From: an uncultured Phycisphaerales bacterium
Lineage (GTDB): Bacteria; Planctomycetota; Phycisphaerae; Tepidisphaerales; Tepidisphaeraceae
Reading direction: 5' to 3'
Assembly: GCA_903871935.1 (NCBI GenBank)
Contig: CAIQIQ010000009.1
Coordinates: 47,332 to 111,331, forward strand
DNA: 64,000 bases
The translations under genes and the position numbers were made by a program. The notes beneath the pieces are model-generated. The model saw only the letters and a list, made by a program, of their open reading frames with translations. It was not told the DNA's origin and did not search any database. Positions 25,367 to 34,889 of this stretch are shown one piece after another (positions within the stretch are counted from its first letter, which is position 1; each line of letters begins with the position of its first letter).

Positions 25367-27634
25367 ATGAACGAACTTGAATCCCTGGCGAGCAGCCCGA
25401 TTGCCAAACAGTTGCTTGGCTTGAAGATGGCGCTCTGCCAGCACCCCATGTACCTGGTCATTGACGAGGACCGCGGCGAGCCGGCGCTGGGCGAACGGGT
25501 GCCGCCGTGGGGCGCACCGGACGCGGCCGCGTACGTCGAGCGCGTGGAGCGCAACCTCAACTCGCTCGACACCTACGCCGATCTGCGCCTGAACTACGAG
25601 TTCTCCGCCGTGGAGATCGAAGCCATCGCGGAGCGATTCCCCGCCGCGGTGCATCGAATGGCGGAAAAGTTCCGGCAAAAGAAACTCGACTTTATCGGCG
25701 GCACCTTCTCGCAACCCCACCTGCAACTGATGGGCAGCGAAAGCAATTACCGTCAGTTCGTATTCGGACTGGAAGTGTTCCAGCGGCTCTTCGGCAAGAA
25801 GGTGAAGGTCTATTTCACCCAGGAGACCGGCATGCACCGGCAATTGCCGCAACTCCTGAAACTGTTCGGTTTCGACTTCCTGATTCCTTCGCCCTTCTCG
25901 TGGGCCATGCAATTCATCGGTGGCGATTTCGAATTCACCGCCAACTTCAAAGGACTCTCGACCTGCGCCACGGACGAGTTTGTCGAGGCGGTGAGTCTTG
26001 ATGGTACGGTCCTGCCTGCGCACATGAAGGTGCGCGACGGCAAAATGTGCGGCGCCGCGGAATACGGTCTGCTCGACGAGATCGTCACGGATATGCCGCG
26101 CTCGCCGCAACTATGGACCTATTTCCCGGACATGATCGATATGGACGAGGCGCGGCACGCGTATTTCGCGGCCAAGTACGACTTCGTCCTGCTGGAGGAG
26201 ACGCTGCGCCAGCGGTTGGCCGCGGCACCGCCCCGCGCCCAGGCCACCATGTACAGCTACTGGTCCTACTGCGAAGGGGTATGGGCCGAGGAACTGCTGC
26301 GTGCCAACAAACGCAGCGAGGAGCGTGTGCTCATGGCCGAGAGCGCGCTGGCACTGGCCCGGATCACGGACCAATCCGATGAACTACATCAGGCCTGGCG
26401 GACCATCCTCAAGTACCAGCACCATGATGTCCACTGGATCGAGGTCACCGACCTGCGGCGGAAGGCGATTGACACGCTGGCGCACACCGACACGCAACTG
26501 GCACAGCTGTTGGATCACGCTACCGGCCGAATGGTGGAAAATGATGGACATTCGGTGGCGATCTTCAATTCGCTGCCTCACAAACGACGGGCGCTTGTGG
26601 AACTTGCTCCGACACTTACTCCCTCGGGCAAGACTTCGTTTCAATTGCATAAAGGGAAAGCCGTTGGCTTTGTCGATCTGCCATCGGCCGGTTTTGCCTC
26701 CTTTCCCGCCGGCGTGCCGGCAGCGCAGCCGGCGGAATCGGTCAATGCTCTGCGCACCTTCAAAGCGAAGGCCTATTCGGTTGAATTCACCAAAGACGGG
26801 TTGATGGCGACGGTGCGCAATAGCAGGGGCAAGGCAATCCTGAAAGCCGATGAATTCGCGGGGGGCGAAATACGCGCGCTGATCGACGACCGTTGGGTGG
26901 ATAACCGCGATGCGGAATGTTCCTGGCTGGATGGCCCGGTCGCGCTGGTGGTGGAACGTCGCGGGAAACTGGGCACGATTCCGCTGGTCCAACGGTTCTT
27001 GTATTTCAAACAGGAACCACTGGTCAAAACCGAACTGGAATTTGATTTCAGCGGCGACAAGGTCGGCTATTTCTGGCTGGATGAAACCAAGATCAACGTC
27101 TACTACCCGGCGACCGCAAAAGAGGTCTGGCACGATATCCCCTTCGGATATGTGCAGTCCGGTGAGGCGCGCACCATCTTGGCCACCAACTGGGTCGCCT
27201 GCGGCGGCCTGGTGTTGGTCAATCGCGGGACACCCAAGCACTGGGTCAAGAATCGCGTGCTGGCCAACATGCTGGGTTGGGGCGGCAATTCGTTCAGCAA
27301 CCGGCTGCACCACGACTGGCCGGTCAAGAACCAATACGACATCCGTTTGTACGGCAAGCAGACCATCACGCATTTTCTGCTGCCGATGGACAGATTTGAC
27401 GGCAATACCATTGTGCGCGCGGTTGAGGATTACACTTTCCCCGTCTGGCCGCGGGCTGGCTCCGGCAAGACAAGTCTGTTGAAGATCAGAGACAAGACGC
27501 TCGCCGTCACCGCGCTGTACGACAAGAACGGCCAGTTGCGGGTCCGGGGCTACCAGTTGCCCTGCCGCGGCAAGGGGAGATTCCGGGACTGGGAGATCTT
27601 TGACCTGCCGGCGAAACGATTGGCGAACGACTGA
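25367..27634 (+). CDS. GH38-like alpha-mannosidase family protein, atypical active site
   Basis: 755 residues, cytoplasmic. Landmarks of the GH38/GH57 N-terminal domain: DFIGGTFSQPHLQLMGSESN, RQFVFGLEVFQRLFGKKV, QLPQLLKLFGFDF, and YQHHDVHW (H352-H353-D354), equivalent to the conserved HHD motif of GH38. A long beta-rich C-terminal half fits the GH38 C-terminal sandwich. The usual nucleophile Asp upstream of LPQ aligns with Q152, with Glu153 next to it, and the N-terminal His-X-Asp metal motif is not seen. The start has GGGAG 6 nt upstream. Activity on mannosides is uncertain. Confidence 0.82.
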   Translation: MNELESLASSPIAKQLLGLKMALCQHPMYLVIDEDRGEPALGERVPPWGAPDAAAYVERVERNLNSLDTYADLRLNYEFSAVEIEAIAERFPAAVHRMAEKFRQKKLDFIGGTFSQPHLQLMGSESNYRQFVFGLEVFQRLFGKKVKVYFTQETGMHRQLPQLLKLFGFDFLIPSPFSWAMQFIGGDFEFTANFKGLSTCATDEFVEAVSLDGTVLPAHMKVRDGKMCGAAEYGLLDEIVTDMPRSPQLWTYFPDMIDMDEARHAYFAAKYDFVLLEETLRQRLAAAPPRAQATMYSYWSYCEGVWAEELLRANKRSEERVLMAESALALARITDQSDELHQAWRTILKYQHHDVHWIEVTDLRRKAIDTLAHTDTQLAQLLDHATGRMVENDGHSVAIFNSLPHKRRALVELAPTLTPSGKTSFQLHKGKAVGFVDLPSAGFASFPAGVPAAQPAESVNALRTFKAKAYSVEFTKDGLMATVRNSRGKAILKADEFAGGEIRALIDDRWVDNRDAECSWLDGPVALVVERRGKLGTIPLVQRFLYFKQEPLVKTELEFDFSGDKVGYFWLDETKINVYYPATAKEVWHDIPFGYVQSGEARTILATNWVACGGLVLVNRGTPKHWVKNRVLANMLGWGGNSFSNRLHHDWPVKNQYDIRLYGKQTITHFLLPMDRFDGNTIVRAVEDYTFPVWPRAGSGKTSLLKIRDKTLAVTALYDKNGQLRVRGYQLPCRGKGRFRDWEIFDLPAKRLAND

Positions 27635-27659
27635 CTTGCGATACTGACGGTCGCCCACC

Positions 27660-27680
27660 CCGGTTGGCCAACAGAACCGG
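27660..27680. other. Short dyad between convergent genes
   Basis: CCGGTT (27660-27665) and AACCGG (27675-27680) form a 6-bp stem with a 9-base loop between the GH38-like gene and the convergent gene at 27750. No T run follows, so a terminator role is only a guess. Confidence 0.35.
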
Positions 27681-27749
27681 ATACAAGATGGCACGGTCTG
27701 TATCGATGACAGCCGGCTCGACAGGGGTTTTGCGTTCCTGAGGCGAACG

Positions 27750-30302
27750 CTATTTCGCGACCACGATCCGGAACCGCTGCTCGGCCAACTGGTTATTGCT
27801 GTTGGTCAGCTTGAGCACAATGTCGCACGTGCCGACGTCGGTGTCGGCGGGCGTACCGGTCAGGATGCCATCCTTTATAGTCAGCCATTTCGGGCTGGAT
27901 CCCAGCGTCCACGTAATCATCTCACGCTGCCAGAAGGCGGCGTTGTAGCCGTCACGGCACGTAAGGTGGCCGATGGAGGCCGTCGCAGCCGGCCGATAGT
28001 CGTAAACCTGTCCGACCTTGGCCCCGGTCAGCGGCCGGCTGTAGATGAACGGGCGCGGCAGTTCGACGGCATCGGAGGCGCCGCTCACGATTCCGCTGTC
28101 GGTCAGCGCCACGACGCGGTAAAACGCGCAAAGCGGAGCAGCCAGTTCCACTCGCCGCTGCGATGTCTGGGTGATGAAGTTAGGCGGCGTCTTGATATCC
28201 CCGACAAACCGGTCACCCGGCTTCTTTGCGTTGAACTCATCCATCGTTCGGCAGAACCCGTTGCCCATGCGGAGGATGTACTCGGTATCGCTAACGGTGA
28301 AGCCCTGTTCATCGCTGCCGTAGATGCGATATCCCATCGGCTCGGCTCCGGCCGCCGGGGCATCCCACTCAAGCGCCTCGGGCACGCCGTTTTCGCCGAC
28401 GAGGCGGACATTCACCGGCACGCCCGGGGCAGCGCAGCGGAAGCTAAAGGCTCGGCTCCACGCGCCCCACACGCCCTTGGAATCCTTAGCGCGCACGCGC
28501 CAGTAGTACGGCGTATCGGGATTCAACAGGCCAGCGAACGGCGTCGTCCATTGGGCCTTGCCAGTGGAGAGTGTCTTCGAGATCAGCTTGTCAAAGGTGG
28601 GAGAGATCGCCCAGCGCAGATCCTCTCGCTCGCACACCTGGATCTGGTAATCGACGATCTTGTCGCTGGCATCGCCGACAGCGGGCGGCGTCCAGCGGAA
28701 CGTGACATTCGTGCCCGAGACGGTCTCGCCATCCTTGGGAGAGATCGCCTCAGCCACGGCCGCCGGCGCGTGCCACGCTGTGCGCTCCATCCACGCATGC
28801 GTCACCTTCACTTTGCGCTCCGCGGGTGCGGGCGTTTCGTCGACGTAGCGGACGCGGTTCGTGCCCACGGTCAGTTCGGGCATGCCCAGCAGTGACATCT
28901 GCACGTCAGTATCGAAAACGATTGCATCGAGGGCCGCGCCGGCCTGCATGACGACCTGTGCATAGTACGCGTACATCGGTTTTCCACGCGGCGACAGGAG
29001 CTTGTCCAGTTGGAATGACAACTCGCCCTTCTCCCCGGCTGCGGGCGCTGGCAGGTCTTGCCACGTGGCACCATCGTTGCTGAAGCGCACCTGCAGCGCA
29101 CCGGCGTTGCCCTTGACCGCGCAGTTGATCTTTGCCCCGACGATCACATAGGGGCTGGCGATCTTCCATGTCACGGTCGCCGGCTTGTCTAACTTGGCTG
29201 GGTGCAGATTGCCCGGCTGTTTGTCTTCCGCAGCGCAGGCGACGTTCTCTTCCGAGATGATGCCCTTGCGATACAGCGCCTTGTCCAGCGGCGGCCGATA
29301 GATCCATTTGCCATTGCGCAGATCGGCATAAGCCGTGTCGCCCCAGGCGAGCAGGTGGCCGGTGCCATCGGTGGTCCACACCTCCCCAGGCTTGAGGTCC
29401 GTGCCATTGGAGTATTCCTTGCCGGCGTGACTCCAGCGCCACTCCAGCGCCTCGCCGGGACGGAGCACGAAATGCATCGTGTGCCTGGTGTCCATGCTCG
29501 CTTCTCCAGACCTCTCGCCCTCATAGGAGTAGAGTGCCGCGGAGGACTGATCGTTCAGCGCATCTTCCCGCTCGGAGAGGCCATACGTGTGCGTCCGCTT
29601 CATCAGATCGTGGTCGCGGACCACTTCAGCCTCCGACGCAATGGTCTTGTTGTCACGCTTCAGGCAGATGGTGTTCTCATCGCTGTCCAGCAGGTGCCAG
29701 GCGCCATCGTAGAACACCTCGGACACCGCGTGTCCGATCGGGTGCCCTGGGCGAACACGAAAACCCGCCGCCTTCCACAAGTCCTTCAGGACCAGCGCCT
29801 CATCGCCACAGAGCGTGTAACCGTAGACGTTCAGCGCCTTGACCGCATCGTCCACCTCGCCATCCCACGTGCAGGCATGGAACCGGTGGCTACGCTGCCA
29901 CTCCCAGATCGCCCGCGCCTTGTCAGCGTCGGTAGTGCAACCGCGCATCGCCTCGGTAACGATGCTCTGGATCGTCCGCCAGTCGCCCCGGCCGTTGACC
30001 GTGATCCAGGGATTGACCACGTCGGTCTCGCCAACGTTTTCGATCCGCGCAAACTCGTTCGGCTGCCATCCCTGCCCATACGCACTGTAGGAGACCGGCA
30101 TGCGCGTCATCGCGCCGTCGACCGTGCCGCGGAAATCAACGGTATACTCCTGAGCGGCCTGGGTGATCTCGATCTCCTGCTGGCGCTTCTTGTCGGTGGG
30201 CAGGTCTTGTCGCGGCGCGCTGGGCGGGCCCTGGACCGCACCGATGCTCAAGCCGGCCAGCACGGCCGTGATCACGATCGTCGCCGTCAGTCGCATTCGC
30301 AT
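27750..30302 (-). CDS. Secreted transglutaminase-like protein with Fn3 and Ig-like domains
   Basis: 850 residues. Signal peptide (LTATIVITAVLAGLSIGAV). A transglutaminase-like core holds the probable triad: C165 in GYTLCGDEA, H191 in GHPIGHAVSE and D206 or D208 in WHLLDSD. A jelly-roll-like middle follows, then a fibronectin type III-like domain near 540-640 (PKDGETVSGTNVTFRWTPP; PDTPYYWRVRAKDSKG). The C-terminus is a putative Ig (He_PIG) domain ending GILTGTPADTDVGTCDIVL. Transglutaminase-like cores in such proteins can be peptidases or inactive. It is convergent with the GH38-like gene and divergent from the sialidase-like gene. Confidence 0.8.
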   Translation of the reverse strand: MRMRLTATIVITAVLAGLSIGAVQGPPSAPRQDLPTDKKRQQEIEITQAAQEYTVDFRGTVDGAMTRMPVSYSAYGQGWQPNEFARIENVGETDVVNPWITVNGRGDWRTIQSIVTEAMRGCTTDADKARAIWEWQRSHRFHACTWDGEVDDAVKALNVYGYTLCGDEALVLKDLWKAAGFRVRPGHPIGHAVSEVFYDGAWHLLDSDENTICLKRDNKTIASEAEVVRDHDLMKRTHTYGLSEREDALNDQSSAALYSYEGERSGEASMDTRHTMHFVLRPGEALEWRWSHAGKEYSNGTDLKPGEVWTTDGTGHLLAWGDTAYADLRNGKWIYRPPLDKALYRKGIISEENVACAAEDKQPGNLHPAKLDKPATVTWKIASPYVIVGAKINCAVKGNAGALQVRFSNDGATWQDLPAPAAGEKGELSFQLDKLLSPRGKPMYAYYAQVVMQAGAALDAIVFDTDVQMSLLGMPELTVGTNRVRYVDETPAPAERKVKVTHAWMERTAWHAPAAVAEAISPKDGETVSGTNVTFRWTPPAVGDASDKIVDYQIQVCEREDLRWAISPTFDKLISKTLSTGKAQWTTPFAGLLNPDTPYYWRVRAKDSKGVWGAWSRAFSFRCAAPGVPVNVRLVGENGVPEALEWDAPAAGAEPMGYRIYGSDEQGFTVSDTEYILRMGNGFCRTMDEFNAKKPGDRFVGDIKTPPNFITQTSQRRVELAAPLCAFYRVVALTDSGIVSGASDAVELPRPFIYSRPLTGAKVGQVYDYRPAATASIGHLTCRDGYNAAFWQREMITWTLGSSPKWLTIKDGILTGTPADTDVGTCDIVLKLTNSNNQLAEQRFRIVVAK

Positions 30303-30441
30303 ACCGACCTCTCATGTGGTGCCGTCAAACCGAACAAGGCTTCCCGAAGCCCAAGGTGACACAATAGCATGAGACCCGGCTGCCTCCAATTGGCTGGCGT
30401 CGGTCTCGCGGCGGAAATCAGGTTGGCAATCAGCGACAGGC

Positions 30442-30516
30442 GTGATTAGGGTATTACCTGAAACCGTCGATGTAACCACATTCGGCGGAAGCATATGGAA
30501 GAGTGCTGCCCATGAA
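30442..30516 (+). pseudogene. Remnant of the C-terminus of an Asp-box propeller gene
   Basis: The frame reads VDVTTFGGSIWKSAAHEEN, matching the C-terminus of the protein ending at 34163 (IYVTTFGGSIWKGPAQE) at most positions. At the DNA level 20 consecutive bases are identical (30481-30500 and 34125-34144) with further similarity on both sides. The remnant has no start codon context or upstream coding, so it looks like the left-over tail of a deleted paralogue, just before the sialidase-like gene. Confidence 0.7.
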
Positions 30517-30575
30517 GAGAATGATGTATTTCGTGACACTTTCTTACCTGTCCTTCTGAACACAGTAAGGATCCC

Positions 30576-31631
30576 ATGCAAATCGATCTCGCCAGCCAAA
30601 CCCAGCATAAGGTCGTCGTTGACCGCGAAGTCGGGCAGTACTTGGGGCACGTGTCCACCGTGATGCTCGAGGACGGCCAGACCATCCTTGCCGTGTACCC
30701 GAAAGGGCACGGCAAGGGCCAGATCATCTATCAGCGCAGTACCGACGGTGGCAAGACCTGGAGCGGACGGTTGCCGACCCCGGCGAACTGGTCCACCAGC
30801 AAGGAGACCCCGACCATCCACCGGGTCATCGACCCCGAGACGGGCAAGAAGCGGGTCATCCTGTGGTCAGGGCTCTATCCAGCGCGGCTTGCCTCATCGG
30901 CGGATGACGGCGAGACCTGGACCGAACTCAAAGATGCCGGCGATTGGGGCGGTATCGTCGTCATGGGAGGCGTGGAACGGCTCAAGAACGGCGAGTATTT
31001 CGCGCTGTTCCACGATGACGGGCGGTTCTTCGGCCCAAACGGCGAGGGCACAGGTGTCTTCACGCTCTACCAGACTAACTCGAAGGATGGTGGACTCACC
31101 TGGTCGCACCCCAGGCCACTGCTGGCGCGGCGGGATGTCTGCCTCTGCGAGCCCGGAATCATCCGCTCGCCCAATGGCCGCACTTTGGCTGTCGCCTTGC
31201 GCGAGAACTTGCGAGTAAAGAGCGCGCATATCATGTTCAGCACGGACGAGGCAAAGACCTGGTCCGAGCCGGTTGAGTTGCCGCAGGCGTTCAACGGCGA
31301 CCGCCACATCTTCCGCTATGGACCGGATGGGCGGCTTGTGTGCGTATTCCGCAACATGGAAGATGGGCCATGGAAGGGCGACTTCGTGGCGTGGGTTGGC
31401 ACGTTCGATGACCTGGTCAAGGGCCGCCCGGGCCAGTACAAGGTGCGCCTGGCCGACAACCAGGACGGGACCGATTGCGGCTATCCGGGGCTCGAGCTTA
31501 CCAGCGACGGCACCCTCGTCGCCACCACCTATGGCCACTGGGAAGCGGGCAAGGAGCCGTACATCATGGCCTTCCGGTTTGCTTTGGCCGAACTGGATCG
31601 TTTGGCGAAAAGCGGGAAGCAAAGCGAATGA
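30576..31631 (+). CDS. Sialidase-like (BNR/Asp-box) protein
   Basis: 351 residues. At least four Asp-box repeats mark the six-bladed propeller: STDGGKTW, SADDGETW, SKDGGLTW and the degenerate STDEAKTW. The frame has no signal peptide, so it is predicted cytoplasmic, unlike its neighbour. Proteins of this exo-alpha-sialidase-like family in planctomycetes include many without proven sialidase activity, and I do not see the full arginine triad. Start MQIDLASQTQ follows AAGGATCC-rich DNA; a paralogue remnant lies 60 nt upstream. Confidence 0.8.
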   Translation: MQIDLASQTQHKVVVDREVGQYLGHVSTVMLEDGQTILAVYPKGHGKGQIIYQRSTDGGKTWSGRLPTPANWSTSKETPTIHRVIDPETGKKRVILWSGLYPARLASSADDGETWTELKDAGDWGGIVVMGGVERLKNGEYFALFHDDGRFFGPNGEGTGVFTLYQTNSKDGGLTWSHPRPLLARRDVCLCEPGIIRSPNGRTLAVALRENLRVKSAHIMFSTDEAKTWSEPVELPQAFNGDRHIFRYGPDGRLVCVFRNMEDGPWKGDFVAWVGTFDDLVKGRPGQYKVRLADNQDGTDCGYPGLELTSDGTLVATTYGHWEAGKEPYIMAFRFALAELDRLAKSGKQSE

Positions 31632-31722
31632 AACGCGATGCGGGACCTCAGCCTTCGCAGCGCTGCTGCGACTGATCCCGGTACTTGTGCGCGCTTGAGC
31701 CAGCGGTACATTGCCCTTGAAC

Positions 31723-31745
31723 TGCCCGGGGGCGGTCTCCGGGCA
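31723..31745. terminator. GC-rich hairpin after sialidase-like gene
   Basis: TGCCCGG (31723-31729) and CCGGGCA (31739-31745) form a perfect 7-bp stem about 90 nt after the gene. There is no T run. The 270-base gap 31632-31901 contains nothing else recognisable. Confidence 0.4.
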
Positions 31746-31901
31746 ACTGATCAGCCCGCGAATGGGCCTGGGCATCGCAGTGAGCCAACTGGGACCCTCG
31801 ATCGCCTCTGCCCTCGCCAACCCTTCACGCGTAAGGGCCCAGCCACGCTCCCTGCGGAATCGACGTCTCGATCAGCGGATGACGTGATGAGAGAGATACA
31901 T

Positions 31902-34163
31902 ATGAAACACATACTGCGGATAGCGCTGTTGGCGTTGTACTCGCTTCTGATAGGTCTCACCGCGAGTGTCTCGGCGCAGACCGTCGGAGCATCCGCACCA
32001 AGATGGGAACCAATCGGTCTGTCCGGTGCTGGTGGCATGTTTTCACCGGCCATCAGTCCAATTGATCCCAAACTGATGATGATCAACTGCGACATGAGTG
32101 CCGCGTATATCTCGTCTGATGGTGGACACAACTGGCGGATGATCCACTATTCACAGCTTCGTACCAGCACGGTCTGCCGTCCTGCATTCCATCCTGCTGA
32201 TCCCCATACCATCTACGCCGCCAATGGTTGGGCTGGCGGTCTTTCCATCAGCAAGGATACCGGTGTGACATGGAAGGCCATCGGCAATCTGCCAGGCAAC
32301 CTTACCGGAGAGATCGCAATCAACCCATCGTCGCCAGAGCACATGCTGGCCGGCGCCGGCGGGGAAGTATGGCGATCCGATGATTCTGGAACGACCTGGA
32401 CGCGCTGTGATGGCCCAAGTGGTCAACCGCTATCGTTCCATTTCGATCAGATAGCGCCGGGCACCTGGTTTGCCGCCACCGTTCAAGGTGTGTGGCGATC
32501 TCAAGATGGTGGCAAGACCTGGGAACGTAAAGCCAGTGGCTTACCCGCAGGCGCTATTCTCGCCTTTGCAGGAGGCTCCAACGCCAAGGACGGCTGCATA
32601 CTCTATGTGACTGTGCCGGGTAAGCTGCAGGATGGCAAATACGTCGGCGGCATCTACCGTTCTGATGATCGCGGCGAATCCTGGCAATCCATCAACGGGC
32701 AAGGTTTGAATCTGGAAACCAAGCCGTTTGATGAGTGGCCCATGGATAACATCGCGCAGTACAGCCAGATCGTAACAACGAACCTCAAACCGCGCACCGT
32801 CTATGCATTTGGTTCAGGCACGGGCGTCCCCCCACCGCACAATGCAAGTATCTATCGTTCAGACGATGCGGGGGCTAGCTGGCGTGCGACGTTTCAGGCC
32901 GATCCCCGTTGGCAGCCGATGAATGTGCAGCAGGATTACATGGTATCGGCCGATGGGCAGTACTATCAGGAAAAGCCGCGTGTGACGATCTGCGCCACCG
33001 ACCCCGAGCGCCTCCTGGTTGTTGCGGGTCGTGCATACACCACAGTCGATGGGGGAGCCACCTGGCAACTTGCCGACACAGAACAAGTGCCCGCGGCGCC
33101 AGACCAGCCGCGCCGCTGGATCTGCAACGGCCTGGTCGTTACGACCACATGGAACTATTACATCGACCCGTTCCAGCCCAACCACCACTATATCAGCTAC
33201 ACAGATCTGGGCTTCGCGCGTTCGCAGGATCAGGGCAAGACGTGGGAATGGTGGGCTCTGAAGGGTCGTGCCCCTTGGGTCAACACCTGTTACGAACTTG
33301 CATTTGACCCCGAGATACCGGGCAAAATGTGGGGCGCATTCTCAAATGTCCACGATATCCCCAATGACAACATCATCTCCGGCAGGCACGGCAATAATGG
33401 CCCGGGAGGAGTCTGCCTCAGTACCGACTTTGCGGCCACCTGGACTGCGGCCAAACAGGGGCTACCGGTTTGCGCCACCACGGCGGTCGTTGTTGACCCG
33501 CGCAGCCCCAAGGGCAATCGCACACTCTATGCCGGGCAATTTGGCAAGGGCGTATTCAAATCCACCGACGATGGCAGGACCTGGACCGCAATGAACCAGG
33601 GGCTGAGCACTGCCGGAAACCTGCGCGTATGCCGGGTTGTACTGCACAATGACGGCACCCTGTTTGCGCTCACAACCGCGCTGCGGCGTGACCGCGAGTT
33701 CACTAAAGAAGGCGTCGGTCTATACCGGTCCAGCGATGCTGGTGACAACTGGACACTGGTGAATGCATCCCGGCCCCTCCTGTGGCCCAAGGATTTCACC
33801 GTAGACCCAGCCAACAGCAACGTGATCTACATTGGCGCTGCCAATGCCGGCGATGACACTCAGGGAGGCCTGTGGCGAACGACAGATGGGGGCACCACAT
33901 GGAATTGCATCTTGAAAAAAGGTCCCGAGCACTTCGGCGCCTACCTTCATCCCAAGCACCCGGGATGGATCTATGCAACCCTCACAGAGAGCGATCCGGG
34001 AGCAGGACTGTGGCTCAGTAAAGACAATGGCGCAACCTGGTCAGCCATGTCCGGTCTGCCATTCGGCAACGCCCAGCGCGTTGCATTTGATCCGGCAGAC
34101 CCCCAGACCATCTATGTAACAACGTTCGGCGGAAGCATATGGAAAGGCCCCGCTCAGGAATAG
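31902..34163 (+). CDS. Secreted Asp-box propeller protein (sortilin/GH74-like)
   Basis: 753 residues with a signal peptide (ILRIALLALYSLLIGLTASVSA). About twelve Asp boxes are spread over the whole length (for example SSDGGHNW, SKDTGVTW, SDDSGTTW, SQDGGKTW, SDDRGESW, TVDGGATW, SSDAGDNW, SKDNGATW), indicating two seven-bladed propellers as in GH74 xyloglucanases and sortilin-type proteins. The frame start at 31638 is rejected because 31902 begins the signal peptide after GAGAGATACAT. Substrate unknown; GH74-like endoglucanase is possible but catalytic Asp residues were not verified. Confidence 0.85.
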   Translation: MKHILRIALLALYSLLIGLTASVSAQTVGASAPRWEPIGLSGAGGMFSPAISPIDPKLMMINCDMSAAYISSDGGHNWRMIHYSQLRTSTVCRPAFHPADPHTIYAANGWAGGLSISKDTGVTWKAIGNLPGNLTGEIAINPSSPEHMLAGAGGEVWRSDDSGTTWTRCDGPSGQPLSFHFDQIAPGTWFAATVQGVWRSQDGGKTWERKASGLPAGAILAFAGGSNAKDGCILYVTVPGKLQDGKYVGGIYRSDDRGESWQSINGQGLNLETKPFDEWPMDNIAQYSQIVTTNLKPRTVYAFGSGTGVPPPHNASIYRSDDAGASWRATFQADPRWQPMNVQQDYMVSADGQYYQEKPRVTICATDPERLLVVAGRAYTTVDGGATWQLADTEQVPAAPDQPRRWICNGLVVTTTWNYYIDPFQPNHHYISYTDLGFARSQDQGKTWEWWALKGRAPWVNTCYELAFDPEIPGKMWGAFSNVHDIPNDNIISGRHGNNGPGGVCLSTDFAATWTAAKQGLPVCATTAVVVDPRSPKGNRTLYAGQFGKGVFKSTDDGRTWTAMNQGLSTAGNLRVCRVVLHNDGTLFALTTALRRDREFTKEGVGLYRSSDAGDNWTLVNASRPLLWPKDFTVDPANSNVIYIGAANAGDDTQGGLWRTTDGGTTWNCILKKGPEHFGAYLHPKHPGWIYATLTESDPGAGLWLSKDNGATWSAMSGLPFGNAQRVAFDPADPQTIYVTTFGGSIWKGPAQE

Positions 34164-34235
34164 GCCGACTTCTGCAGTCATTGAGTGCGAGTTTCAGAAC
34201 GCGTTTGACGAAGTTAGATTTCCGACCCGTTTCAG

Positions 34236-34862
34236 CTAGAGGGCGAACACGAAGCATCCGCAGCACAGCAATCCCAGCACCAAGGCAATGAAGCCTGGCA
34301 AGAGAGAGTCTTTGCGCCGGCACCAGATCCACAGGCCACCTGTGACAAGCAGTAGCATGCCCACGCAGGTGGCGTCCAGCGCAAAGCTCCAGATGCTGGT
34401 CGCCACGCCGTTGCGCGTCAGGGCGGGATTATCGGCATGAACGCCGGTCAGATGGTGCAGGGAATTGAGAACGCCCCAGGTGTTGACCCTGATTCGCTTG
34501 ACCGATGCCTTCGCACTGGCCAGGTCGACCGCTACGTTGACGATCTGGCCCGGCTTGCCGACGCGGAAATCGAAATGGTCCGGCTTGGCGGTGATCTGGT
34601 CGATCTCACCGGATAGGCCAAGTTGACCCATCAAGTCTTGAGCTTTGGCCAGATCGGTGGGCGCTGACGGGATGCGGACAACCGATTCGCTCGCCGACTC
34701 CTGACGCTGTGGCCAGAAGTTGGAGAATTGCCATTTGGGGTGATTCAGCACCAGCCCCGAGAAGGCATAGACCCAGACGAACAGCAGCAGGAAAAGACCG
34801 ATATAGCTGTGGACTCTCTGGTTCCAGAGGTCGATCCACTTCAATGTGCTTGGGGAAGACAT
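34236..34862 (-). CDS. PepSY-associated membrane protein
   Basis: 208 residues. N-terminal helix (HSYIGLFLLLFVWVYAFSGLVLNHP), an extracytoplasmic PepSY-like segment, and C-terminal helices (SIWSFALDATCVGMLLLVTGG; GFIALVLGLLCCGCFVFAL). The phrase RVHSYIGL...FSGLVLNHP is typical of the PepSY_TM family, often linked to iron or heme handling. AGGAG lies 9-10 nt before the ATG. It is downstream of a related gene at 34890 on the same strand, 27 nt away. Confidence 0.82.
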   Translation of the reverse strand: MSSPSTLKWIDLWNQRVHSYIGLFLLLFVWVYAFSGLVLNHPKWQFSNFWPQRQESASESVVRIPSAPTDLAKAQDLMGQLGLSGEIDQITAKPDHFDFRVGKPGQIVNVAVDLASAKASVKRIRVNTWGVLNSLHHLTGVHADNPALTRNGVATSIWSFALDATCVGMLLLVTGGLWIWCRRKDSLLPGFIALVLGLLCCGCFVFAL

Positions 34863-34889
34863 GATCGCAACACTCCTACGCGGCGGCCG

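Noticed and set aside
34164..34235. Terminator between the propeller gene and the convergent PepSY gene
   Set aside because: No inverted repeat of more than 5 bp was found in this 72-base gap.
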